This document shows, piece after piece, positions 27,939 through 36,192 of a stretch of 64,000 bases of DNA (the stretch's first letter is position 1; each line of letters begins with the position of its first letter). Origin of the DNA: SIG603 sp044432645 (GTDB taxonomy: Bacteria; Bacillota; Clostridia; Oscillospirales; Acutalibacteraceae); contig JAWXUM010000003.1 in the NCBI GenBank assembly GCA_044432645.1, positions 1 to 64,000 of the forward strand. The letters run 5' to 3'. Made by a program: the position numbers and the translations under genes. Under the pieces are notes generated by a model, which worked only from the letters and a program-made list of their open reading frames with translations, ran no database searches and had not been told where the DNA came from.

Positions 27939-28988
27939 ATGAAGCAATCAACTCACGGTGGCAATATTTATCGAAATGATGTAAATTTAGATTTTTCAGC
28001 CAATATAAATCCTTTTGGAACGCCAAAATCGGTTATAAACGCAATGGTAGAAAGTCTTTCTAAAAGTGCTAACTACCCTGACCCACATTGTACAAAACTT
28101 GTAGAAAGCTTATCTTTACATCATGAAATTGACAAAGAGTATATTTTATGTGGCAATGGCGCAGCAGATTTGATTTTTACTATGATGACAACAATCAAGC
28201 CAAAAAAAGCCCTAATTCAAGCGCCAACATTTGCTGAATATGAACAAGCGTTAAAATCTGTAGACAGCGAAATAGAATATTTTCATACATTTAAAAGAGA
28301 TAATTTTATGATAACGGAAAATATACTTTCTAAAATTAACAAAGATTTAGATGTAATTTTTCTATGCAACCCAAATAACCCTACTGGTGTTTTAATTTGT
28401 GATGATTTGCTTTTAAGAATTGCTGAAAAATGCAAGAAAACTAAAACTTATTTGATAATAGACGAATGTTTTCAAGAGTTTATCAAAGAAAATCATAGTT
28501 TAAAAAATGAATTAATCGAAAATTCTTACATAATTATCCTAAAAGCTTTTACTAAAATTTACGCTTTAGCTGGCGTTAGGCTTGGGTACTGCATGACTTC
28601 AAACCTTACACTTTTAAATAGAATGAAAGATTGCACACAGCCTTGGAATGTTTCAATTGTAGCACAATCAGCTGGAATTTCAGCTTTAAAAGAAACAGAA
28701 TTCGTAAAAAGTTCAACCGATTATTTGCACGAACAGCGTGAATTTTTAGTTTCTAAACTTTTTAAATTAGGTTATAAAGTTTATCCTAGCAAAGCAAATT
28801 ATATTTTGTTTGAAACAGACCCAGATTTATATCAAAAATGTTTAGGGAAAAAAGTTTTAATTCGTGATTGTAGCAATTATGTAGGACTTGAAAAAGGTTT
28901 TTACAGAATTGCTGTTAGAACTTTTGAGGAAAACGAAAAACTAATTAAAGTATTTACTGAAATTGAAAAAGAAAGAGTAATAATATGA
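27939..28988 (+). CDS. PLP aminotransferase of the CobD/HisC group
   Basis: 349 residues, fold-type I PLP enzyme. Seen motifs are HGGNIYR, FSANINPFG, GNGAADLI, NPNNPTG, DECFQEF and the Schiff-base lysine in LKAFTKIYALAG. HGGN and SANINP are typical of L-threonine-O-3-phosphate decarboxylase (CobD) rather than histidinol-phosphate aminotransferase. No cobalamin or histidine genes lie nearby. The ATG at 27939 with AGGGAG upstream was chosen over 27912, which lies within the HD gene. The end overlaps the next gene by 4 bases (ATGA). Confidence 0.82.
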   Translation: MKQSTHGGNIYRNDVNLDFSANINPFGTPKSVINAMVESLSKSANYPDPHCTKLVESLSLHHEIDKEYILCGNGAADLIFTMMTTIKPKKALIQAPTFAEYEQALKSVDSEIEYFHTFKRDNFMITENILSKINKDLDVIFLCNPNNPTGVLICDDLLLRIAEKCKKTKTYLIIDECFQEFIKENHSLKNELIENSYIIILKAFTKIYALAGVRLGYCMTSNLTLLNRMKDCTQPWNVSIVAQSAGISALKETEFVKSSTDYLHEQREFLVSKLFKLGYKVYPSKANYILFETDPDLYQKCLGKKVLIRDCSNYVGLEKGFYRIAVRTFEENEKLIKVFTEIEKERVII

Positions 28989-29809
28989 ATGTTAAATTAA
29001 TCGCTTTTGATTTAGACGGCACAGTTTTACTAAACCACAGAAACATACCAGAAGAAAATATAAAAGCTATGAAATATGCTCACGAAAAAGGAGTTTATGT
29101 TGTTCCAGCAACTGGAAGAATTGCAAGCTTTTTACCAAGCCAACTTTTAAATGTTGATTTTATAGAATACGCTTTAACTTGTAACGGTGGTAGCATTGAC
29201 AATATTAAAACTAAACAGTGTGTTCACGGTGCATATATTAACGGTGCAATAGCAAGAAAAGTAAATGAAGTTTTGAAAAAGTATAATTTGTACATAGAAT
29301 ATTATGTAAAAGGTGGAATTCCTTACACTAAAACAATTACACCAGAAAGAGCGATGATAGAATACGGACTTCCAGAGCAAAAAAGGTATTTCTTAAGCAA
29401 AGACTATATATATTTTAACGATATTGAAGAATTTTTAGCAGATGATTTAAGGGAATACGAAAAAATAAATGTGACTTTTATTCCTGAATATGCAAGGGAA
29501 GATATTAGAAACGGACTTAAACAAATACCAGAAATCATAACATCATCATCATTGCCAGATAATTTGGAGATAAACAGTGTAACAAGTGGAAAGGGCAACA
29601 GTCTTATTGCACTTTGTGATTACTTAAATATAGATATAAAAAATGCTATGGCTATTGGCGATGGAGAAAACGATTTACCGATGCTTAAAGTTGCTGGAAT
29701 ATCAGTTGCAATGGGGAATTCATGTGAAAAAGCATTAAAAACAGCAAAATATAAAACCACAGACTGTGACGACTGTGGTTTTGCAAAAGCAGTTTATGAT
29801 TTTGTTTAA
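28985..29809 (+). CDS. Cof-type HAD phosphatase
   Basis: 274 residues. HAD motif I is FDLDGTVL, motif II PATGR, and the C-terminal signature is GDGENDLPML followed by VAMGNS. The type C2 cap of the Cof subfamily lies between them. These enzymes dephosphorylate sugar phosphates, flavins or other phosphometabolites; the substrate here cannot be told. It starts on the ATGA of the aminotransferase gene and meets the convergent acetyltransferase gene tail to tail with a 4-base overlap. Confidence 0.9.
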   Translation: MNVKLIAFDLDGTVLLNHRNIPEENIKAMKYAHEKGVYVVPATGRIASFLPSQLLNVDFIEYALTCNGGSIDNIKTKQCVHGAYINGAIARKVNEVLKKYNLYIEYYVKGGIPYTKTITPERAMIEYGLPEQKRYFLSKDYIYFNDIEEFLADDLREYEKINVTFIPEYAREDIRNGLKQIPEIITSSSLPDNLEINSVTSGKGNSLIALCDYLNIDIKNAMAIGDGENDLPMLKVAGISVAMGNSCEKALKTAKYKTTDCDDCGFAKAVYDFV

Positions 29810-30282
29810 ATTTGAATTTCCATAACTCTTTTTAAAATGTTAAAGCCACATTTTTCGTAAAAGTTTATGGCTTTTTCATTAAATTCCCAAACATTTAATT
29901 CTATATTAGAAATATTATATTCGTTTTTGCAAATTTCTTTAATTTCTTTAAAGAAAAATTGACCTAAACCTTCACCACGAGCTTCTTTATCAACACAAAA
30001 ATCATCAATAAAAAGCACTGTTCTATCTTGTAACACTTCGTGATTTTTAGTGTTTTTAATTTGACAAATTGTATAAGCCAGTACTGTATCTTGTTCATCT
30101 GTAAGAACAAATATAGGCTGGTTTTTATCTTTCATATTTTCTATAAGTTCTTCTTTGCTATATTTTCTAACGGCAGATTTAAAAACATCTGGTCTTCCTA
30201 TATGATGAAGATTAGCTATATCGTATAATAATTCTTCAATTTTGCCAGCATCTTTATCTAACGCATATCTAACTTTGAACAT
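29806..30282 (-). CDS. GNAT family N-acetyltransferase
   Basis: 158 residues. The acetyl-CoA loop is RGEGLGQFFF, followed by NIELNVWEFNEKAINFYEKCGF, the usual GNAT C-terminus. The ATG at 30282, with AAGGAAG upstream, was chosen over 30357 because the extension is unlike the family and lies in a repeat region. It is a single gene, convergent with the HAD gene. Its substrate is unknown. Confidence 0.87.
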   Translation of the reverse strand: MFKVRYALDKDAGKIEELLYDIANLHHIGRPDVFKSAVRKYSKEELIENMKDKNQPIFVLTDEQDTVLAYTICQIKNTKNHEVLQDRTVLFIDDFCVDKEARGEGLGQFFFKEIKEICKNEYNISNIELNVWEFNEKAINFYEKCGFNILKRVMEIQI

Positions 30283-30317
30283 GTAAATACTTCCTTTATA
30301 ATTTTTATAAAATAACA

Positions 30318-30345
30318 GAAGGAATGAGCAATGCCCATTCCTTAC
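30318..30345. repeat. Degenerate palindromic repeat unit
   Basis: AAGGAATGAGCAATGCCCATTCCTTAC forms an imperfect hairpin (GGAATG/CATTCC). It resembles the unit at 60186-60214 (GTAGGGAATG...CATTCCCTAC). It fills the gap between rnfB and the GNAT gene. A further decayed relative, GGATTGAGCAATGC, may lie at 6232-6245. Confidence 0.6.
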
Positions 30346-30357
30346 AATTGTAAACAT

Positions 30358-31143
30358 TTATATCATTTCAATAATTTTTCTTGGACATACTTCTACACAT
30401 TTACCACAAGCAATACATTTGCTTGGGTCGATTGTAGCTTTAAAGTTTGTAACTTTTACAGCGCCAACTTCGCAAGATTTCACGCATTTCATACAGCCGA
30501 TACAACCAACTTTACAAATTTTTGTAACACTTGCACCTTTGTCGCAGTTTGCACATCGAACAATTGCTTGGTCACGGTAAGGTATAAAAGAAATAAGGTT
30601 TTTAGGGCAAGCAGCAACACAAAGTGAACAGCCACGGCATTTTTCAGGATTGATAACAGCAAGACCGTTTACTATCTCGATAGCTCCGTATTGGCACGCT
30701 CTAACGCAGTCGCCAAGACCCATACAACCAAAACGACAACTAGAAACACCACCTGCAAGTAGCGCAGCAGCAGCACAACTAGGTATACCGTCATAGTTCA
30801 TTTTGTCAGCAGTAAAATCAGAGTTACCCATGCAGTGAACAACAGCAGTTTTAGTTTCAACAGAAGCGATAACTCCTAAAATTTCACCACAAGCAGCAGC
30901 GCAATCAGCACCACCTGGGGAACATAGACCTACTTCAGCCTCGCCTTTAGCCATTGCAACGGCATAGCCTTCGCAACCAGAAAATCCACAAGCACCACAG
31001 TTAGCTCCTGGTAGTTTTTCAAGTAAAGCTTCGGCTTTTTCGTCCTTAGGAACAGCCATAACTATAGAAGCAATAGAAAGTCCAACACCTGCAACAATAC
31101 CAATAACGGCAACAATTATAATACCTAAAATAATTCCATTCAT
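30358..31143 (-). CDS. rnfB: Rnf complex subunit RnfB (iron-sulfur)
   Basis: 261 residues. An N-terminal membrane helix (about 3-28) is followed by the GANCGACGFSGC motif of the 4Fe-4S domain. A run of ferredoxin-type clusters follows (CRGCSLCVAACP, CIGCMKCVKSC, CIACGKCVEVCP). RnfB takes electrons from reduced ferredoxin and passes them into the membrane complex. It is the last gene of rnfCDGEAB, 12 bases after rnfA. The first GCMGLGDC and CQYG cysteines are also kept. Confidence 0.96.
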   Translation of the reverse strand: MNGIILGIIIVAVIGIVAGVGLSIASIVMAVPKDEKAEALLEKLPGANCGACGFSGCEGYAVAMAKGEAEVGLCSPGGADCAAACGEILGVIASVETKTAVVHCMGNSDFTADKMNYDGIPSCAAAALLAGGVSSCRFGCMGLGDCVRACQYGAIEIVNGLAVINPEKCRGCSLCVAACPKNLISFIPYRDQAIVRCANCDKGASVTKICKVGCIGCMKCVKSCEVGAVKVTNFKATIDPSKCIACGKCVEVCPRKIIEMI

Positions 31144-31155
31144 AATTATGCCTCC

Positions 31156-31770
31156 TTAAAGTAAGCCGTCAACAAGTCCTGAAAATCCTAAAAAGGAAAC
31201 AGCGACAAGTGAAGCAGAAACTAATGTGATTGGAAGTCCACGCATGAACTTAGGAACGTCGCAAAGTTCTAATTTTTCACGAACACCAGCGAACATTACC
31301 ATAGCTACTAAGAAACCAACACCAGAGCCAAAAGCACTTACGAGTGATTGTAAATAGCCAAAGCTAGGGTCAGAAGCACCTTTTTCAAGCACTAACATTG
31401 TAACACCAAGCACAGCACAGTTAGTTGTTATAAGCGGTAAAAAGATACCAAGTGCGTTGTAAAGTGGTGGCATATATTTTCTTAAAACAATCTCTAAAAG
31501 TTGAACTAATGAAGCAATGATTAAAATAAACACTATTGTTTGTAAATATTCTAAACCATTTGGATATAAAATATAAGTATAAATTGGCCATGTAACAGCA
31601 GTTGCTATAACCATAACCACAGTAACAGCACAGCTCATACCAAAAGCTGTGTCTAATTTTTTAGACACACCTAAAAACGGACATATGCCTAAGAATTTGT
31701 TTAAAATATAGTTTTCAGTTAAGATTGCAGCAAGAAAAACACCAACCAAAACTCTAATTGTATCAGCCAT
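31156..31770 (-). CDS. rnfA: Rnf complex subunit RnfA
   Basis: 204 residues, six predicted membrane helices, with the conserved ENYILNKFLGICPFLGVSK region and LPLITTNCAVLGV. RnfA and RnfE are homologous and together form the membrane core holding a 2Fe-2S cluster through conserved cysteines; both stretches contain one (FLGIC, TTNC). The start overlaps the rnfE stop by 8 bases. Confidence 0.96.
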   Translation of the reverse strand: MADTIRVLVGVFLAAILTENYILNKFLGICPFLGVSKKLDTAFGMSCAVTVVMVIATAVTWPIYTYILYPNGLEYLQTIVFILIIASLVQLLEIVLRKYMPPLYNALGIFLPLITTNCAVLGVTMLVLEKGASDPSFGYLQSLVSAFGSGVGFLVAMVMFAGVREKLELCDVPKFMRGLPITLVSASLVAVSFLGFSGLVDGLL

Positions 31771-32449
31771 TGTTTGCTACCTCCTCGCACTCGTTTATTT
31801 TGCTACATGTAGCTGCTAACGGACAGCCTTTGCAGTTAAGTTTTTCAGGTGCTTGCCCCTCTTTTGAAAGCTTACCAACTATTGCAATAAGCATACCAAA
31901 TACAAAGAAACCACCAGGAGGAAGTAGGAATATAATAATTGGGTCCATGAAGTTTGAAAGTACAGGTAAACCAAACACAGTACCAGCACCTAAAAGCTCA
32001 CGGATAATTCCCATTGCTAATAGTGCAGCTGTAAAGCCAATACCCATGCCAAGACCATCTATAATAGAAACTAAAACTTTGTTTTTACTAGCAAACATTT
32101 CGGCTCTACCTAAAATAATACAGTTAACAACTATTAAAGGTAAGAAAACACCTAGGCTATCATCAAGGCTAGAAGCATATGCTTTTACCAAAAGTTGAAC
32201 AATAGTAACAAAGCCAGCAATAATTGTGATGAAAGCAGGAATTCTAACTTTGTTAGGAATAACATTTCTAAGCAATGAAATAACAGCGTTTGAACAAATA
32301 AGAACAAAAGTAGCTGCTAGCCCCATGCCTATAGCATTGGTAGCACTAGTTGTAACAGCGAGTGTTGGACATGTACCTAAAAGTAAAACCAAAACTGGAT
32401 TTTCTTTAATAATGCCTTTTGTAAATTCTTGTTTTAAAGATTTAGCCAT
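31763..32449 (-). CDS. rnfE: Rnf complex subunit RnfE
   Basis: 228 residues, polytopic. LLLGTCPTLAVTTSA and LPLIVVNCIILGRAE are the RnfE counterparts of the RnfA cysteine motifs. The C-terminal tail carries an extra cysteine cluster (CKGCPLAATCSKINEC). That tail is not part of the usual membrane core and may be a clostridial extension. It overlaps rnfG by one base. Confidence 0.95.
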   Translation of the reverse strand: MAKSLKQEFTKGIIKENPVLVLLLGTCPTLAVTTSATNAIGMGLAATFVLICSNAVISLLRNVIPNKVRIPAFITIIAGFVTIVQLLVKAYASSLDDSLGVFLPLIVVNCIILGRAEMFASKNKVLVSIIDGLGMGIGFTAALLAMGIIRELLGAGTVFGLPVLSNFMDPIIIFLLPPGGFFVFGMLIAIVGKLSKEGQAPEKLNCKGCPLAATCSKINECEEVANNG

Positions 32450-32991
32450 CAGTTTGCACCTCCTATAGTTTCAAATATTTCTACAGCCACATTAACTGCA
32501 TTAGTAACTGCTGTAGTTGTAATTGTAGCACCTGTCATAGCTTCGATTTCACCGTCGCTAGCAGTAGTGTTTTTTACAACTTCAAGGGTTACAGCTTTTT
32601 GTAAAAACTGAACTAGAAAACTTTCGTTTTCGCAGTTTGCACCAAGACCAGGAGTTTCTTCTTGGCTTAAAATTACAACTCCCGTAATATTTCCATCGAT
32701 ATCAATACCAGTCATAACACTAACATCGCCACCGTAACCACTACTAGAAGTTGAAAATACATATCCTACTACTTCGCCACCACTAGTAGCTGTGTAGTAA
32801 TTTTCATTTTCTTCAAAATCATCAGCAGTACTCATAACAAGCATTCTAGAGTTTGATTCTTTTTCAAGTGCTGCTTGTGTAATTTTGTCTTTTGTAAGTT
32901 CGTTTGTTAAAGCCAAAAGAGCAGTTACACACAAACAAATAGCACATAAAATAAGTGCAGGAGCGACAACTGTTTTAAAATTCATTTTCAT
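32449..32991 (-). CDS. rnfG: Rnf complex subunit RnfG (covalent FMN)
   Basis: 180 residues. One N-terminal membrane helix (about 10-30) is followed by an extracytoplasmic FMN-binding domain. The motif EAMTGATITTTAV holds the threonine that carries covalently bound FMN. EETPGLGA is the other conserved block. The ATG at 32991 has AGGAGG seven bases upstream and overlaps the rnfD stop by 4 bases. Confidence 0.95.
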   Translation of the reverse strand: MKMNFKTVVAPALILCAICLCVTALLALTNELTKDKITQAALEKESNSRMLVMSTADDFEENENYYTATSGGEVVGYVFSTSSSGYGGDVSVMTGIDIDGNITGVVILSQEETPGLGANCENESFLVQFLQKAVTLEVVKNTTASDGEIEAMTGATITTTAVTNAVNVAVEIFETIGGAN

Positions 32992-33926
32992 TTTGTTGCC
33001 TCCTTTGATTTTTTAACAAAGCCGAAAGGTTTAACTTTTACTACTCTTTCTATCAAAGGAACTAAAATATTCATTATCATAATTGAGTAAGATACGCCCT
33101 CTGGAAGTGAAGCAAATTCTCTGATAAGTATTGTCATAATACCACAACCAATAGCAAAAACAACTCTTGCTTTTGTGTGAATAGGACTTGTTGCATAGTC
33201 AGTTGCCATAAACACTGCACCTAAAACTAAGCCACCAGCTAGTAAATCCATAATTGGATCTCTACCTAAAAGTGCAGAGAATATAAAAGCAGTTGCCATG
33301 TATGTAACAGGAATAACTGGGCTTATAATTTTACGAACAACTAAGTAAATTCCACCGATTAAAAGAGCTAAAATACAAGTTTCACCCAAGCAACCAGCAC
33401 GATTGCCAATAAACATTTCGAAGTATGTAGGTAATGTTTCTCCTGTACCTTCGCCTAAAATTCCAAGTGGAGTTGCAGTAGTAATACCGTCGAAAGTTGT
33501 TGTCCAAGCTGTCATTTTAGAAGGGAATGAGTTCATTAAAACTATTCTAGCAGTAAGTGCAGGGTTAACAAAGTTTTGACCAATACCACCGAACATTTGT
33601 TTTACAACAACTATAGCAATAACTGCACCAAAAGCAACTATTATAGGGCTTACAGAAGCTGGCATGTTAAAAGCTAACAAAAGTCCAGTTACAACAGCAC
33701 TTAAATCGCCTATTGTTTGTTTTCTTTTCATCACTTTACGTGAAACATATTCGCACAATACGCAAGAACCGACAGATACTATTATTAAAATAAGTGCGTC
33801 TAAACCAAAATAAATGATAGAAGCAATAGCAGCTGGGGTTAAAGCGATTAAAACATCACGCATAATTGTTGAAGTAGTGGTTTTGCTGTTAAAATGCGGT
33901 GATGATGAAACTATAAGTTTTTCCAT
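32988..33926 (-). CDS. rnfD: Rnf complex subunit RnfD (covalent FMN)
   Basis: 312 residues, multiple membrane helices. GITTATPLG is the S/T-x-A-T-P-type motif where FMN attaches to threonine. GGIGQNFVNPAL and ATDYATSP are further family signatures. RnfD belongs to the ion-translocating membrane part. It overlaps rnfC by one base and rnfG by four. Confidence 0.96.
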   Translation of the reverse strand: MEKLIVSSSPHFNSKTTTSTIMRDVLIALTPAAIASIIYFGLDALILIIVSVGSCVLCEYVSRKVMKRKQTIGDLSAVVTGLLLAFNMPASVSPIIVAFGAVIAIVVVKQMFGGIGQNFVNPALTARIVLMNSFPSKMTAWTTTFDGITTATPLGILGEGTGETLPTYFEMFIGNRAGCLGETCILALLIGGIYLVVRKIISPVIPVTYMATAFIFSALLGRDPIMDLLAGGLVLGAVFMATDYATSPIHTKARVVFAIGCGIMTILIREFASLPEGVSYSIMIMNILVPLIERVVKVKPFGFVKKSKEATK

Positions 33927-35254
33927 TATTTAGCCCCTGCCTTTCTTACTACCGATTTGCCTAGGCGAATTGACTGTACAATTCTTCTGCCTGCTGGACA
34001 TGTGAATGAACAGCAACCGCATTCCATACAAGTCATAATGTCAAGGTCTATTAGCTCCCTAGCTTTTCCTAAAATAGAGTATTTCTCTAAATTAGTTGGA
34101 ATTAAACTCATAGGACATGCTTGTACACATTTACCACAACGGATACAGTCACTAGGTTCGTCAAGTTTAGCTTCTTTTTCGTCAAAACATAAAATACCAT
34201 TATTTTGTTTTATAACCGGAATTTCATCACTTGTAATAGCAACACCCATCATAGGCCCACCCATGATGATTTTTTTAGGTTCAGATTTATAACCACCAGT
34301 GAACTCAACGACATCTTTAATTAAAGTGCCAACAGGAACAATAACATTCATAGGGTTTTTAATAGCAGAGCCGTCTACTGTAATTCTTTTTTTAATTAGT
34401 GGAATACCATTTTCCATGTATGAGTCTAAGAAAGAAACAGAACCAATATTCATAACAACACAGCCTACATCTGACGGAAGCTTACCAGTTTCTACGCATC
34501 TGCCAGTAGCTGCTTGAATTAGTATTTTCTCAGCACCTTGTGGGTACATAGCGTGTAACGACATAACTTCTATAGAACTGTCGCCGGTTTCTTCAGCTAG
34601 TCTTGAAAGCTCTGCAATAGCATCAGGTTTATTATCCTCGACACCTATTACAACTCTATCAATGTCTAAAATCTTTTTAACTTCGCAAATACCTTTCATA
34701 ACATTTTTACCGTTTTCCAAAGCTTCACGGTGGTCACATGTTACATAAGGTTCGCATTCTGCTGCGTTAATTACTAGAGTATCAATCTTTCTGCCTTCTG
34801 GAATATTAAGTTTAACGTGAGCTGGGAAACCTGCACCACCAAGACCAACTAAGCCAGAATCTAAAGCGATTTTTGCTAAATCGGCCTTAGTTTTTACTTC
34901 TGCTGGAGCTTTTATGTCAGGGTGCATTTCCATAAGTCCGTCAGACTCAATTACAACAGAGTCAATCATTTGACCACCAGTAAGCATAATTTGTTTGATT
35001 TCTTTTACTTTGCCTGAAATTGAAGCATGTACAGGTGCGCAAACAAAACCAGTTGTTTCGCCTACAACTTGTCCAACATAAACGTGGTCGCCTCTTTTGA
35101 CCACAGGCTTACATGGAGCGCCAATATGTTGGCTCATAGGAATTACAACTGTTTGAGGTATAGGCATAAAGACAGATTCTAAATGTCCCGTGTTTTTATG
35201 ATGTGGCACATGAGCCCCACCATGTGTTTTAAATGGATGTGTTAACTTTTTCAA
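33926..35254 (-). CDS. rnfC: Rnf complex subunit RnfC (NADH-binding)
   Basis: 442 residues. The N-terminal Rnf-Nqr domain with GLVGLGGAGFPAHVKL binds NADH and FMN. Two C-terminal 4Fe-4S motifs are CIRCGKCVQACP and CMECGCCSFTCP. RnfC is the peripheral subunit that reduces NAD+ at the cytoplasmic face while the complex exports Na+ or H+. The frame opens with TTG at 35254. An ATG five bases upstream is better placed relative to AAAGGAAAA but is out of frame, reading ATG TTT TGA. The true start is therefore uncertain by a few codons. Confidence 0.95.
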   Translation of the reverse strand: MKKLTHPFKTHGGAHVPHHKNTGHLESVFMPIPQTVVIPMSQHIGAPCKPVVKRGDHVYVGQVVGETTGFVCAPVHASISGKVKEIKQIMLTGGQMIDSVVIESDGLMEMHPDIKAPAEVKTKADLAKIALDSGLVGLGGAGFPAHVKLNIPEGRKIDTLVINAAECEPYVTCDHREALENGKNVMKGICEVKKILDIDRVVIGVEDNKPDAIAELSRLAEETGDSSIEVMSLHAMYPQGAEKILIQAATGRCVETGKLPSDVGCVVMNIGSVSFLDSYMENGIPLIKKRITVDGSAIKNPMNVIVPVGTLIKDVVEFTGGYKSEPKKIIMGGPMMGVAITSDEIPVIKQNNGILCFDEKEAKLDEPSDCIRCGKCVQACPMSLIPTNLEKYSILGKARELIDLDIMTCMECGCCSFTCPAGRRIVQSIRLGKSVVRKAGAK

Positions 35255-35299
35255 AACATCGTTTTCCTTTCATTTTATATATCTCTTTTATATCAAAAC

Positions 35300-35328
35300 A
35301 TTATAGCACTAATGTTACAAATTTTCAA
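35300..35328 (-). promoter_or_regulatory. Promoter of rnfCDGEAB
   Basis: TTGAAA (35328-35323), 17 bases, TATAAT (35305-35300) on the minus strand, about 46 bases before rnfC. Spacing is ideal. Confidence 0.8.
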
Positions 35329-35370
35329 TAAAAATTTCATGTATTCTACATATTTTATCAAATAAAAGCA

Positions 35371-36177
35371 TTATACATTCATTTTTTCTTCTCTTTTTAA
35401 AATAAGAGAAAACATATTGTTATATAATATATTTTCTCTTGCTTTTTGCGATAATTTCGAGAAAATATACTCATAATCTGGCATTCTTTCGTACTGCCAC
35501 TGCTCATAATCTTTTGTCATGTCAATTCCAAATATAAAACGTTTATTATATTTTTCTAAAGCAGCTAAACAATCAGGAGTATCCATACATAATGCACTGT
35601 ATTTCCAAAAGGAAATATCAAAATATAAGTTTTCGTATTTTTCTAACAGCTGTGTTATTTCAGCCATTTCTGCTTGTGTGAAAGGCTCTCCTTTTTCAAA
35701 ATTATAACCTATATGTGCCCAAATAAATGTGGTTTCCTTGCAAATTTCAAGTGCTTTCATAAAACCAGCTCTTGCAAAGTCGTCGCAGTGTACCAACACA
35801 GGTGCATTAAATTTAGCTGCTTCTTTAAACACATTAATTACGTTTTCGCTTGCGTATGTTAAATGTGAAAAACTAGGTTTTTTCTCGCCTGTATGCCCCA
35901 CCAACACCTCACCTATTCCGTAAAATCCTTTGTTAAGATTTTCTTTTACATAATCTGCACTTTCCTTTGTAAAATCTAAATCTGATAAATATGGACAAAC
36001 TAAGTTAGGATACTTTTTTCCAACTTCTAACACGTTAACATCGGTACCATGTTTAGGAATTGCGTTGTGTCCAAACATTACTATCTTTTCAATTTCATAA
36101 ATATTTGCAGTTTTTTCTAGAATATCAATATCCATTTCGTTTTTTGAATAATGCCTATGACTGTCAATAATTTTCAT
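35371..36177 (-). CDS. TatD/amidohydrolase-2-type metal-dependent hydrolase
   Basis: 268 residues, TIM-barrel amidohydrolase. The N-terminal DSHRHY metal motif, LVHCDDF, and HIGYN are seen, with a late Asp in FGIDMTKDY. The family covers decarboxylases, lactonases and deacetylases; the exact reaction is unclear. The ATG at 36177 has AGGTGA six bases upstream and was chosen over a GTG at 36186. It follows recQ after 15 bases, so the two are probably cotranscribed. No terminator is apparent between its end and the rnf promoter. Confidence 0.8.
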   Translation of the reverse strand: MKIIDSHRHYSKNEMDIDILEKTANIYEIEKIVMFGHNAIPKHGTDVNVLEVGKKYPNLVCPYLSDLDFTKESADYVKENLNKGFYGIGEVLVGHTGEKKPSFSHLTYASENVINVFKEAAKFNAPVLVHCDDFARAGFMKALEICKETTFIWAHIGYNFEKGEPFTQAEMAEITQLLEKYENLYFDISFWKYSALCMDTPDCLAALEKYNKRFIFGIDMTKDYEQWQYERMPDYEYIFSKLSQKARENILYNNMFSLILKREEKMNV

Positions 36178-36192
36178 AATATTCACCTTTTT

